A DNA stretch of 12,313 nucleotides from Selenomonadaceae bacterium (lineage in GTDB: Bacteria > Bacillota > Negativicutes > Selenomonadales > Selenomonadaceae). Shown here piece by piece: positions 1-5,803 of this stretch. The first letter of the stretch is position 1. Every line of letters starts with the position of its first letter. Location of the stretch: contig JAEEGN010000051.1 in the NCBI GenBank assembly GCA_016280345.1, positions 1 to 12,313 of the forward strand, written 5' to 3'. The notes beneath the pieces were generated by a model. It saw nothing but the letters and a program-made list of their open reading frames with translations. It had not been told where the DNA came from and did no database searches. The position numbers and the translations under genes were made by a program.

Positions 1-1
1 C

Positions 2-331
2 ATCCGGTCGGTGCCGGGCTCGGAATACCTCAATGAGGCGCGGAACCTGGCGACGTATCACCACGAGAAGTGGAACGGTAAAGGCTACCCCACGGGGCTG
101 GCCGGCGAGGCCATCCCGCTGTCGGCCCGGGTCATGGCCGTGGCCGACGTGTTCGACGCTCTGGTCTCGAACCGCAGCTACAAGAAAGGCTTCCCCTACG
201 AGAAGGCGCTGGGCATCATCCGCGAGGAGCGGGGCGCCCATTTCGACCCCCAGGTCGTGGACGCCTTCTTCGCGGCGCAGGACGCTATCCTGAAGGTCGC
301 CGACGAGTTCAGCGGGTGGGAAAGCGGATGA
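2..331 (+). CDS. HD-GYP domain c-di-GMP phosphodiesterase, 3' end only
   Basis: This is the C-terminal ~109 residues of an HD-GYP protein; the 5' end lies before the window. The signature HHEKWNGKGYP (nt ~59-91) is the second half of the HD-GYP motif (HHExxxGxGYP), followed by the usual IPLSARVMAVADVFDALVSNRSYKK segment and the conserved GxHFDPxVVDAF tail. HD-GYP enzymes are metal-dependent phosphodiesterases that hydrolyse cyclic di-GMP to pGpG or GMP. The HD pair itself and any N-terminal sensor or response-regulator domain are outside the window, so input and activity cannot be judged. It reads into a small gene 46 bp downstream and may be co-transcribed with it. The opposing enzyme type, a diguanylate cyclase, is encoded at 3032-4246 on the other strand. 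Confidence 0.93.
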   Translation: MRSVPGSEYLNEARNLATYHHEKWNGKGYPTGLAGEAIPLSARVMAVADVFDALVSNRSYKKGFPYEKALGIIREERGAHFDPQVVDAFFAAQDAILKVADEFSGWESG

Positions 332-377
332 CGGGAAACGGGTGCCCCGGCCCGGGCGGCGGAAGGAGGAGCGGGAT

Positions 378-809
378 ATGAAGCTGGAAGACATGCCGGT
401 CATGATCGAGCGGTGCAACAAGCAGGGAAAGATCTTCGCCATGGCCAACCGGCTCGGCCACGAGCTCAAAGGCTACGTGGAGCGGTATATGACCTCGGAG
501 CTGGCGGCGGGCGGTCTCGACGACGATTATTCGTACTATCAGATCGCGGCGCCGTCCTATTCCCTCGACATGATCGAGGACGAGGAACTGCACACGGAGG
601 GCGCGGCGCCGGGCGGCTATTCCAACGACGAAGCCTACTGGATCGGATTCTTCTACAAATACCTGATCCTGGCCCTGTCAGAGCGCAGCGAGAAGGTCAT
701 CGAGCGGGTGCCCTTCGACAAGATGCACGCTCTCTACGAGGAATACGGCGCCCTGCCGAAGGAAGAGGCCGGCCGGCTCCTGCTGGAACGGGTGCGCGGC
801 GAGGCGTGA
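378..809 (+). CDS. Small acidic protein of unknown function (143 aa)
   Basis: I do not recognise a named family. The ATG at 378 is preceded by GGAAGGAGGA (361-370), an excellent ribosome binding site; a GTG at 342 in the same frame has no such site. The protein is soluble, acidic and mostly helical, with no signal peptide or membrane segment. A Tyr- and Asp-rich middle (LDDDYSYYQIAAPSYSLDMIEDEE) is followed by an aromatic helix NDEAYWIGFFYKYLILAL. That aromatic helix resembles small Firmicutes accessory-locus proteins I have seen only as hypotheticals; this is memory, not proof. It sits 46 bp after the HD-GYP gene and ends before a strong terminator (871-911), so it is probably the last gene of that transcript. 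Confidence 0.75.
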   Translation: MKLEDMPVMIERCNKQGKIFAMANRLGHELKGYVERYMTSELAAGGLDDDYSYYQIAAPSYSLDMIEDEELHTEGAAPGGYSNDEAYWIGFFYKYLILALSERSEKVIERVPFDKMHALYEEYGALPKEEAGRLLLERVRGEA

Positions 810-870
810 CGGGAAATCATGGAGAACGTACAACCGACAGGAATCTATAAATGATTGCGGCGGGAAATGA

Positions 871-911
871 AACCGTCCCGGCCTTGGACTTTGAGGCCGG
901 GACGGTTTTTT
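871..911 (+). terminator. Strong Rho-independent terminator, convergent with mqsA
   Basis: A 14-bp perfect stem (871-884 pairing with 894-907, core CCGTCCCGGCC/GGCCGGGACGG) is followed by six T residues (906-911). It ends the HD-GYP/small-gene transcript. The mqsA stop codon (910-912, minus strand) touches the T-tract, so the same hairpin lies immediately downstream of mqsA on the other strand; its minus-strand T-run is weak. Confidence 0.9.
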
Positions 912-1305
912 ACAACAACTTCACCAAAGACGGTTCTTTTGACAGGACGCGCAGCAGATTCGATATGGCGCGGCTGGGGAGCGTTTCACCGCTTTCGTAT
1001 TTCTGGAAAGCCGTCTTGCCGCCGCCGAGTATCGTTCCCGCCTGTACCTGCGTCAGCTTCAACTGCTTGCGGATGGAACGGATCTCCGACGGCAGCAGCA
1101 GGTGTTCCGCTTCGGCCTTGAGCTGCTTGATGGCTTTGTCATAGACTTTCAGATCTTCGTCCAGGAACGTCGCTTCGCCGTCGCCCGGAGGATACCAGCC
1201 GGGCATATCAAAGGTTTTGCTGTGGCCCTTATAGGTAATCGTGAGTGGTCGGATATCCCTGGTCAGCGCTTCGCCCGTTTCGGCGTCATAGCGTGTGGCT
1301 TCCAT
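910..1305 (-). CDS. mqsA: MqsA-family antitoxin without zinc-finger cysteines
   Basis: This 131-aa protein is the antitoxin and transcriptional autoregulator of a type II toxin-antitoxin pair. The C-terminal helix-turn-helix (about residues 74-131: EIRSIRKQLKLTQVQAGTILGGGKTAFQKYESGETLPS, then a leucine-rich helix) closely matches E. coli MqsA, including the GGG..AF.KYE.G core. The N-terminal half keeps the fold-defining pieces (LTITYKGHSKTF, PGWY) but has no cysteine at all: the positions of the four zinc ligands in E. coli MqsA (C3, C6, C37, C40) fall in the segments RYDAE and YPPGD. The ATG at 1305 has a GAGGTG site that overlaps the end of mqsR; a longer in-frame reading would run back into mqsR. 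The gene starts 10 bp after mqsR, the normal toxin-first order of this family. Base composition is lower in GC than the neighbours. Confidence 0.9.
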   Translation of the reverse strand: MEATRYDAETGEALTRDIRPLTITYKGHSKTFDMPGWYPPGDGEATFLDEDLKVYDKAIKQLKAEAEHLLLPSEIRSIRKQLKLTQVQAGTILGGGKTAFQKYESGETLPSRAISNLLRVLSKEPSLVKLL

Positions 1306-1315
1306 CGTCAGCACC

Positions 1316-1618
1316 TCACTTCTCTTTGAAGGAAAGCAAATCGAATTCGGTAATAACGCCCTGCGCAAACTTGATATATAGCGTGTGATTTTTGTACGGG
1401 ACATGATAGACATCCTGCCATATCCGGTGGTTCTGGTAGGAAGTCATTGATTTATAGAAATGGTGGGGCATCATGGCGCCAATCGCTTCGTGGATTTCTC
1501 TGCGACCAAATCCAAGCGCGGCTGCGCCCAACAGCGCCGATTTCTTGATGCCAAAATCTGATTTCTTGAAGGAGTCCAAATCATAGGTCGGCGTGAATTT
1601 GTCGGTAACATTAGGCAT
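1316..1618 (-). CDS. mqsR: MqsR-family mRNA interferase toxin
   Basis: This 100-aa protein (98 aa in E. coli) is a RelE-fold ribosome-independent endoribonuclease; E. coli MqsR cleaves mRNA mainly at GCU. The stretch HHFYKSMTSYQNHRIWQDVYHVPY aligns directly with the E. coli toxin, and the C-terminus ends SFKEK as there. The residues reported as catalytic in E. coli (K56, Q68, Y81, K96) are all present, here as K56, Q68, Y81 and K98, so the toxin looks functional. The ATG at 1618 is chosen for its GAGGGTGAG ribosome binding site and because the longer reading crosses the promoter. It is transcribed with mqsA from the promoter at 1637-1665. The protein is cytoplasmic. The module lies between two terminators and is less GC-rich than the flanking genes, which suggests acquisition as a cassette. 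Confidence 0.93.
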   Translation of the reverse strand: MPNVTDKFTPTYDLDSFKKSDFGIKKSALLGAAALGFGRREIHEAIGAMMPHHFYKSMTSYQNHRIWQDVYHVPYKNHTLYIKFAQGVITEFDLLSFKEK

Positions 1619-1636
1619 ACGCTCACCCTCGCAATC

Positions 1637-1665
1637 ATTATACACCATAAAGGTGTATAATTCAA
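1637..1665 (-). promoter_or_regulatory. mqsRA promoter with embedded palindromic operator
   Basis: On the minus strand TTGAAT (1660-1665) and TATAAT (1637-1642) are separated by exactly 17 bp. A perfect inverted repeat ATTATACACC-N5-GGTGTATAAT (1637-1646 / 1652-1661) spans the spacer and the -10 box. E. coli MqsA binds AACCT-N-AGGTT palindromes in its own promoter; this palindrome sits in the same place with a different but similarly built sequence, so binding by the downstream mqsA product is a reasonable inference. Confidence 0.82.
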
Positions 1666-1689
1666 TTCCTTGTGGTAGAAAACTCCCTT

Positions 1690-1715
1690 CCGGCCCAACA
1701 GGCCGGGCTTTTTTT
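1690..1715 (+). terminator. Rho-independent terminator between mqsRA and azlC
   Basis: A short GC-only hairpin (CCGGCC 1690-1695, loop CAACA, GGCCGG 1701-1706) is followed by GGC and seven T residues (1709-1715). It is oriented to stop rightward transcription, although no rightward gene lies immediately before it; it would stop antisense or read-through transcripts entering azlCD from the toxin-antitoxin region. Confidence 0.7.
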
Positions 1716-1747
1716 CGCCGCGGCGCTGATTTCTTTGCCGTCGGCGG

Positions 1748-1776
1748 TTTACAAATGCGGCGGCGATGGGTAAAAT
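1748..1776 (+). promoter_or_regulatory. Predicted sigma-70-type promoter of azlCD
   Basis: TTTACA (1748-1753) and TAAAAT (1771-1776) are spaced by 17 bp, 37 bp upstream of the azlC start codon and downstream of the terminator at 1690-1715. No obvious operator overlaps it. Confidence 0.65.
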
Positions 1777-1812
1777 ATATAGATACGGATTGAAACGGAG
1801 GGAGAATTCCGC

Positions 1813-2568
1813 ATGGAGAAAGAACCATCGGCGCTGCGTCGGGGCGTGGCGGCGCACCGGCGGGCGCTGTCGGACGGGCTGCACGACGGCATCCCCATCG
1901 CCCTGGGCTATCTGGTGGTGGGCTTCACGCTGGGCATCGCCGCGAAGAACGCCGGCTTCACGCCCTGGCAGGGGTTTCTGGCCAGCTTCTTCAACAACGC
2001 TTCGGCGGGGGAGTACGCGGCCTTTACGTTGGTGGCGGAGGACGCGCCCTATTGGGAGATGGCGCTGATGACGCTGGTGGCCAACGCCCGCTACCTCCTG
2101 ATGAGCTGCGTCATCAGCCAGAAATTCGCCCCCGACGCCTCAATCTGGCACCGAATTTTCGTGGGCTTCGACCTGACGGACGAGATCTTCGGCATCAGCG
2201 CCGCTCGCCGGGGGACGCTGGACCCTTACTACAACTACGGGGCGATGGCGGTGGCGCTGCCCGGCTGGGCCGGGGGGACGATGCTCGGCGTCATCGCCGG
2301 CAACGCGTTGCCGGGGGCGGTGGTCAGCGCCCTGTCGGTGGCCCTCTACGGGATGTTCCTGGCCATCATCATCCCGCCGGCGAAGCTCGACCGGGTCGTG
2401 TTGGGCAGCGTGGTCCTGAGCTTCGCGCTGAGTTTTCTCGCCGGGCGGCTGCCGCTGCTGTCGTCGCTTTCCGGCGGCACCCGGACGATCCTGTTGACGG
2501 TGCTCATCGCCGCCGGGGCGGCGGCGCTGTTCCCCATCCGGGAAACGGAGGACCAGCATGAAGCATGA
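1813..2568 (+). CDS. azlC: AzlC family branched-chain amino acid exporter, large subunit
   Basis: This 251-aa polytopic inner-membrane protein is the large subunit of the AzlCD (LIV-E) exporter, which in characterised members expels branched-chain amino acids and analogues such as 4-azaleucine. Family hallmarks are the N-terminal GIPIALGYLVVGFTLGIAAKNAGF segment, the AGEYAAF and NARYLLMSC motifs, and the FDLTDEIFGI loop; further hydrophobic helices fill residues ~150-245. Length is normal for the family. GGAGGGAG (1797-1804) places the start at 1813. The last 11 bases overlap azlD, so the two are translationally coupled. The gene is very GC-rich and reads as native. Substrate range cannot be told from sequence; related pairs may move other amino acids. 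Confidence 0.95.
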   Translation: MEKEPSALRRGVAAHRRALSDGLHDGIPIALGYLVVGFTLGIAAKNAGFTPWQGFLASFFNNASAGEYAAFTLVAEDAPYWEMALMTLVANARYLLMSCVISQKFAPDASIWHRIFVGFDLTDEIFGISAARRGTLDPYYNYGAMAVALPGWAGGTMLGVIAGNALPGAVVSALSVALYGMFLAIIIPPAKLDRVVLGSVVLSFALSFLAGRLPLLSSLSGGTRTILLTVLIAAGAAALFPIRETEDQHEA

Positions 2569-2866
2569 TATCTACGTCTATCTGCTGGTCATGAGCTGCG
2601 TGACGCTGGCCATCCGCATCCTGCCGCTGACCTTGATCCGCCGCCAGGTGAAGAGCCGTTTCCTGCGCTCGTTCCTGTTCTACGTGCCTTACGTGACGCT
2701 GGCGGTGATGACTTTCCCGGCCATCGTCGAGGCGACGCAGATTCCGCTGGCCGGCGCGCTGGCCATGGCGGGCGGCATCGCCCTCGCCTGGGCCGGGGCC
2801 AGCCTCTTCCAGGTCTCAGCCGCCTGCTGCGTCATCGTCTTCGCGGCGGAGTATTTTTTCTGCTGA
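2558..2866 (+). CDS. azlD: AzlD family branched-chain amino acid exporter, small subunit
   Basis: This 102-aa hydrophobic protein is the usual partner of AzlC. It has three or four membrane helices (about residues 5-22, 40-58, 63-82 and 85-101) and the conserved RILPLTLIRR segment near the N-terminus. Its ATG lies inside azlC (11-bp overlap), so expression is coupled to the large subunit and the two proteins are expected to form one complex. A GGAAACGGAGG stretch about 10 bp upstream acts as ribosome binding site within azlC. The transcript runs rightward toward the intergenic hairpin at 2993-3022. Confidence 0.95.
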   Translation: MKHDIYVYLLVMSCVTLAIRILPLTLIRRQVKSRFLRSFLFYVPYVTLAVMTFPAIVEATQIPLAGALAMAGGIALAWAGASLFQVSAACCVIVFAAEYFFC

Positions 2867-2896
2867 CCTTTTTTCGTTGAGATAAAAAGCCTTCGC

Positions 2897-2950
2897 TTAT
2901 CCACATTTTTATACACAAAACGATAACGCCGAAGCGGTTTTTGTGGATAA
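2897..2950. promoter_or_regulatory. Cluster of three DnaA boxes between convergent genes
   Basis: TTATCCACA at 2897-2905 (+), TTATACACA at 2909-2917 (+) and TGTGGATAA at 2942-2950 (a TTATCCACA box on the minus strand) all match the DnaA-box consensus TTATNCACA exactly. The first and third form a 9-bp inverted repeat. GATAACG occurs directly repeated at 2922-2928 and 2946-2952. The surrounding DNA is locally AT-rich in an otherwise GC-rich neighbourhood. Neither dnaA nor dnaN is visible nearby, so this is better called a DnaA-box cluster than an origin. Confidence 0.7.
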
Positions 2951-2965
2951 CGGCTTCGGGGAGAC

Positions 2966-2990
2966 GCTGCCCGGTTCGCGCGCGGGCAGC
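2966..2990. repeat. Perfect 8-bp inverted repeat (hairpin) without T-tract
   Basis: GCTGCCCG (2966-2973) and CGGGCAGC (2983-2990) form a stable hairpin with a 9-nt loop just before the bidirectional terminator. It has no T-tract on either strand, so it may only strengthen termination or protect a 3' end. Confidence 0.5.
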
Positions 2991-2992
2991 AG

Positions 2993-3022
2993 AAAAGCCC
3001 GGCCTTGGAGCCGGGCTTTTTT
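2993..3022. terminator. Bidirectional terminator between azlD and the diguanylate cyclase gene
   Basis: An 11-bp perfect stem AAAAGCCCGGC (2993-3003) / GCCGGGCTTTT (3010-3020) has a 6-nt loop. Six T residues (3017-3022) follow on the plus strand and four or more on the minus strand. It can end both the rightward azlCD transcript and the leftward cyclase transcript, whose stop codon is at 3032. Confidence 0.9.
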
Positions 3023-3031
3023 GTTGCCGTA

Positions 3032-4246
3032 TCAGGGATTGTCCTCCTGGCGGTGGACGACGTCCTCCGGGCCGACGCTGTAACCGTCGCGTCCCTGGGT
3101 TTTCACCGTGTAGAGCGCGTGGTCGGCGGCCTGAAACAGTTCGTTGTAGGTGTTGCCGTTTTGCGGGGCGATGGCCACGCCGATGCTGACGCTCAGGCCG
3201 ACGTTCCGTCCCTCGACCGCCAGTTCCCGGGTACGCGACAGGAGCGCCAGGGATTTCCGCTCCACGATTTCCCGTCCCGGCAGGCCGGAGATGACCACGA
3301 TGAACTCGTCGCCGCCGAAGCGCCCCACGACGTCGCTGGGCCGGAATTCATGGCGCAGCATGGAGGCAAAGGCCGCGAGGACCTTGTCCCCGAAACTGTG
3401 GCCGTAAGTGTCGTTCGCTTCCTTGAAGTGATCCAGGTCCAGGATGAAGAGGGCCAGCATCGTGTCCGGCTTGCGTTCCGCCAGGTATTCCCCGGCCAGC
3501 CGCTCCGTGGCTTTCTTGTTGAGCAGTCCCGTGAGCTGGTCGGTCTCGGAGTGGATCTTGTAGAGGTCGCGGGCGGAGCGCATGTGTTCCACCCGCTCCC
3601 GGGCGAGCTCAAGCTCCTTCGTCCGCTTCGCCACCACCATGCCCAGCGAAGCGCACATCAGCAGCGAGAACGCGACCGAGTACACGATGGCGCGCGTCTG
3701 CTGGGCCATCTGCTCCTCGAACCATTCGGCGCTGAAGTCGGCGGCCACGATGCCGCCCACCTGGCCGGAGGAGGTGAAGACCGGGCAATAGGCACTGAAA
3801 AATGTGCCCCAGCGGTCGGTATAGGGCTCCTTGTCCGCCGCCGGCGTGCCCAGGCTGGCCTGGTAAAGCGCGTCGGTATAGACAATGGGCTCGCCAAAGT
3901 GTCCCGGGTCGATGGGCTCGGGGTCCACGGTGAAGATGAATTCCTTGTCTCCCACGGCCCGGACGCCGTAAATATAGCGCAGGTCGATGTTGGCCTGGAA
4001 CGTCGCCAGCGTGTCGTTGACACGCTGATAGACGCGTGTCCCTTTGTCTTCGGCCTTCAGCGCCGCCAGCTCGTCGCCGTCCAGCAGGTGGGCGGCGGTT
4101 TTGACGACGTCCAGCATGCGGTTGTCGATCAGCGTCTTCAGGGATACCCGGGTCTGCTCGATGAGGAAAAAACCCAGCGCGACGTTGGCCGCCATCAGGA
4201 GCCCTGTGATGAGGACAATCAGCCATTTCACCCTGCTCTGCTTCAT
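3032..4246 (-). CDS. Membrane-anchored diguanylate cyclase (GGDEF) with periplasmic sensor
   Basis: This 404-aa enzyme makes cyclic di-GMP from two GTP. Architecture: membrane helix 7-29; an extracytoplasmic sensor of about 155 residues (31-186) that looks Cache-like (LRYIYGVRAVGDKEFIFTVDP, YTDRWGTFFSAYCPVF, then GGIVAADFSAEWF); second helix 187-206; a charged linker helix; and a GGDEF domain from ~230. The catalytic loop GGDEF is at 311-315 and the DLDHFKEAND motif at 270-279. An intact allosteric I-site (RPSD, residues 302-305) lies at the proper distance before GGDEF, so product inhibition is expected. The ATG at 4246 has AAAGGTGAT upstream; the longer reading adds a hydrophilic, non-conserved leader and starts near the promoter. 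Transcription diverges from the gene at 4432. Confidence 0.95.
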   Translation of the reverse strand: MKQSRVKWLIVLITGLLMAANVALGFFLIEQTRVSLKTLIDNRMLDVVKTAAHLLDGDELAALKAEDKGTRVYQRVNDTLATFQANIDLRYIYGVRAVGDKEFIFTVDPEPIDPGHFGEPIVYTDALYQASLGTPAADKEPYTDRWGTFFSAYCPVFTSSGQVGGIVAADFSAEWFEEQMAQQTRAIVYSVAFSLLMCASLGMVVAKRTKELELARERVEHMRSARDLYKIHSETDQLTGLLNKKATERLAGEYLAERKPDTMLALFILDLDHFKEANDTYGHSFGDKVLAAFASMLRHEFRPSDVVGRFGGDEFIVVISGLPGREIVERKSLALLSRTRELAVEGRNVGLSVSIGVAIAPQNGNTYNELFQAADHALYTVKTQGRDGYSVGPEDVVHRQEDNP

Positions 4247-4331
4247 GATATCACCTTTTGCTGCTCGCTTTGCCCGGAGTACGGAGGGTCCTTTTGAGGG
4301 CTTTTGTCCGGTTTGATTGTTCTTGCCCCTG

Positions 4332-4360
4332 ATTATATCATACTCGGAAACCATGCACAA
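4332..4360 (-). promoter_or_regulatory. Predicted promoter of the diguanylate cyclase gene
   Basis: On the minus strand TTGTGC (4355-4360) and a perfect TATAAT (4332-4337) are spaced by 17 bp. This leaves an ~80-nt untranslated leader before the ATG at 4246, in which I found no clear riboswitch. Confidence 0.6.
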
Positions 4361-4377
4361 AAGATTTCGATTCCATT

Positions 4378-4404
4378 TAAGAAAAATCGCTTTTCATTCG
4401 ATAT
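4378..4404 (+). promoter_or_regulatory. Sigma-28 (FliA/SigD)-like promoter before the 4432 gene
   Basis: TAAG (4378-4381), 15 bp, then TTCGATAT (4397-4404) fits the spacing and core of the motility sigma factor consensus (TAAA-N15-GCCGATAT). A sigma-70 reading of the same region (TATAAG at 4402) has no -35 match at 16-18 bp. The match is partial (7 or 8 of the key positions), so treat it as a candidate. Confidence 0.4.
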
Positions 4405-4431
4405 AAGAGATGAGAAAGGAGGGATATTCCC

Positions 4432-4815
4432 ATGAAAGTCGAGAAGAAAGCGAATCACGCGGCGCTGGCTTCGTTGTCACGTCAGATGGCGGGTCAGACG
4501 GAGAGCGCGGAGTTCGGCAGGATCTTCACCGCCATGGCGAAGGCCGAAGACGCCATGGAGCAGATGGAGGAAGTGGCGGAGCGGCTGAAGGACGCGGTGA
4601 AGGTCGGCGGGGGCGAGGTCGTGACCCACAAGAAGTTCCTGCCCGACGGCAGCATTGAGATCATCGAGACGAAGGACGGCAAGGTGGTGGAGCGGCACAA
4701 GAAGAAGCCGCATCTGGTACCGGTGCCGGATCCGACGAAGCCGCCCCAGCCGGACGGCACGCCGCAGATGAAGCTGGAGCCTCATCAGAGCGTCATGGAA
4801 CTGCTGATGATGTGA
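4432..4815 (+). CDS. Protein of unknown function, coiled-coil plus Pro-rich tail (127 aa)
   Basis: I do not recognise a family. The start at 4432 follows AAAGGAGGG (4415-4423). The protein has no signal peptide or membrane segment. Residues ~5-57 are a charged, helical, coiled-coil-like region with heptad-compatible Met/Leu/Val (FGRIFTAMAKAEDAMEQMEEVAERLKDAV). Residues 66-90 are a likely beta-hairpin built on two DG turns (PDGSIEIIE and KDGKVVERH). A Lys/Pro-rich stretch 90-112 leads to a short amphipathic end. The build suggests a small scaffold, chaperone or secreted adaptor, but nothing proves one. It heads a rightward set with three further genes; 78 bp separate it from the next, with no terminator between, so the two are probably co-transcribed. 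Confidence 0.8.
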   Translation: MKVEKKANHAALASLSRQMAGQTESAEFGRIFTAMAKAEDAMEQMEEVAERLKDAVKVGGGEVVTHKKFLPDGSIEIIETKDGKVVERHKKKPHLVPVPDPTKPPQPDGTPQMKLEPHQSVMELLMM

Positions 4816-4893
4816 CGGCAGGAAAGACCGCCCGGACCAGCTATGGAGGGCGGCGCGGCCCGGAACGAAGGAAGGGCCGCGGAAGGGAGAACC

Positions 4894-5694
4894 ATGCGAA
4901 ACACCATTCTTATTGACCCGGCGATGAAGCAGATACAGCGGCTTTCCGGTTCGCTGGACAAGCTGCAGCAGGCGTCGGCGGGGACTATGAGTTTCAGGGA
5001 GATTCAGGCGAAGATTGACGCCGCGTACGGCGGCACGGCGAACGCCATGGAGAAGGAGGCGGCGGACTGGTCGCTGGCGGAGTACAAGCAGTATTTCCGC
5101 GATCAGGTGGACGCCCTGCCGGTGGACGAGAGCCGGCAGAAGGACACAATCTCCATCGACATCACCGACGAGGCTTTCGAGAAGATGCAGACGGATCCGT
5201 CTTACGAGCAGTGGGTGCTGGGGCAGATCGCGGCGAAGCTCTCATCGAAGAACAACACGGCCGCCTACAGCGGCGGCGGCGTCTCGCTGCTGCATTTCGG
5301 CGCTGAGATGAAGGACTACCGGGACGATTCCTGGGGCCGCGACGATCTGGAATGGATGGACTTTTTCAGCTACAATCCGCTCTACAGCTCTGACGCCGCC
5401 AAAAAGCGGCAGACGAGCTTCTGGACGAAGCGGGCCCAAAAGATGACGCAGCAGATGATGGCCCAGACGCTTTTGGCCCAGCAGACGCAGCAGATCAGCC
5501 AGATGACAGAGCATCTGGCCGATCTGCAGCATCTGGCCATGCTGAACAGTCAGTCGGCCGGGGCGACGATATTGTCCTCGCCGCTGGCCTCCGCCGCCGG
5601 CCTCACCGGCGATTTCCGGATAAAGGGCGCCGAGCTCACGACGGCGTATCTGACCCGGCTCATGCAGCAGAATTCGCTGCTGGCGGGGCTTTGA
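4894..5694 (+). CDS. Unknown protein, first member of a tandem paralogous family (266 aa)
   Basis: Function unknown. Residues ~60-180 form a domain shared with the next gene: LAEYKQYFRDQVDALP near its start, then SISIDITDEAFEKM-like strands, DPSYEQWVLGQIA, a GGGVSLLHFG stretch, and KKRQTSFWTKRAQ at the end. Residues 181-222 are a Gln/Met-rich helix (MTQQMMAQTLLAQQTQQISQ) that looks like a coiled coil. There is no signal peptide or membrane helix. The ATG at 4894 is preferred for its GGAAGGGAG site (4881-4889); an in-frame ATG at 4843 lacks one and adds low-complexity residues. Similar domains with an EYK.Y...DA.P..PS start occur, from memory, in uncharacterised proteins of anaerobic Firmicutes. 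A terminator follows at 5733-5782. Confidence 0.82.
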   Translation: MRNTILIDPAMKQIQRLSGSLDKLQQASAGTMSFREIQAKIDAAYGGTANAMEKEAADWSLAEYKQYFRDQVDALPVDESRQKDTISIDITDEAFEKMQTDPSYEQWVLGQIAAKLSSKNNTAAYSGGGVSLLHFGAEMKDYRDDSWGRDDLEWMDFFSYNPLYSSDAAKKRQTSFWTKRAQKMTQQMMAQTLLAQQTQQISQMTEHLADLQHLAMLNSQSAGATILSSPLASAAGLTGDFRIKGAELTTAYLTRLMQQNSLLAGL

Positions 5695-5732
5695 CGCTGA
5701 CCTTTCAATTGACGCAACAGGAATATTCGATG

Positions 5733-5782
5733 AAAAGCCCGCAGGGAAGCGGCCGGAAGGCCATTTCCCTCGGGCTTTTTTT
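5733..5782 (+). terminator. Terminator between the two paralogous genes
   Basis: AAAAGCCCG plus AGGGAA (5733-5748) pairs with TTCCCT plus CGGGCTTT (5765-5778) with one bulged base; a small inner hairpin occupies the loop, and seven T residues follow (5776-5782). It lies 38 bp after the 266-aa gene and 21 bp before the next start codon, with no obvious promoter after it, so it may attenuate rather than fully end transcription. Confidence 0.85.
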
Positions 5783-5803
5783 GACAAAAGGAGCGGATTG
5801 TTC

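Noticed and set aside
2897..2950. Chromosomal replication origin
   Set aside because: Three DnaA boxes alone are too few, no long AT-rich unwinding element is seen, and dnaA/dnaN are not adjacent.
3005..4297. A 430-codon open frame on the plus strand opposite the diguanylate cyclase gene
   Set aside because: It is the antisense shadow of a GC-rich gene whose own frame has clear GGDEF and membrane motifs; the antisense product is His/Val/Arg-rich without family features.
4247..4331. Possible c-di-GMP riboswitch in the leader of the cyclase gene (GGGCAAAGCGAGCA on the minus strand)
   Set aside because: Only a short stretch resembles the GEMM core; the second conserved arm and the expected helices are not found.
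5707..5733. A second sigma-28-like promoter before the 237-aa gene (TTCGATGA)
   Set aside because: The -35 position reads AATT instead of TAAA, and the site lies before a strong terminator.
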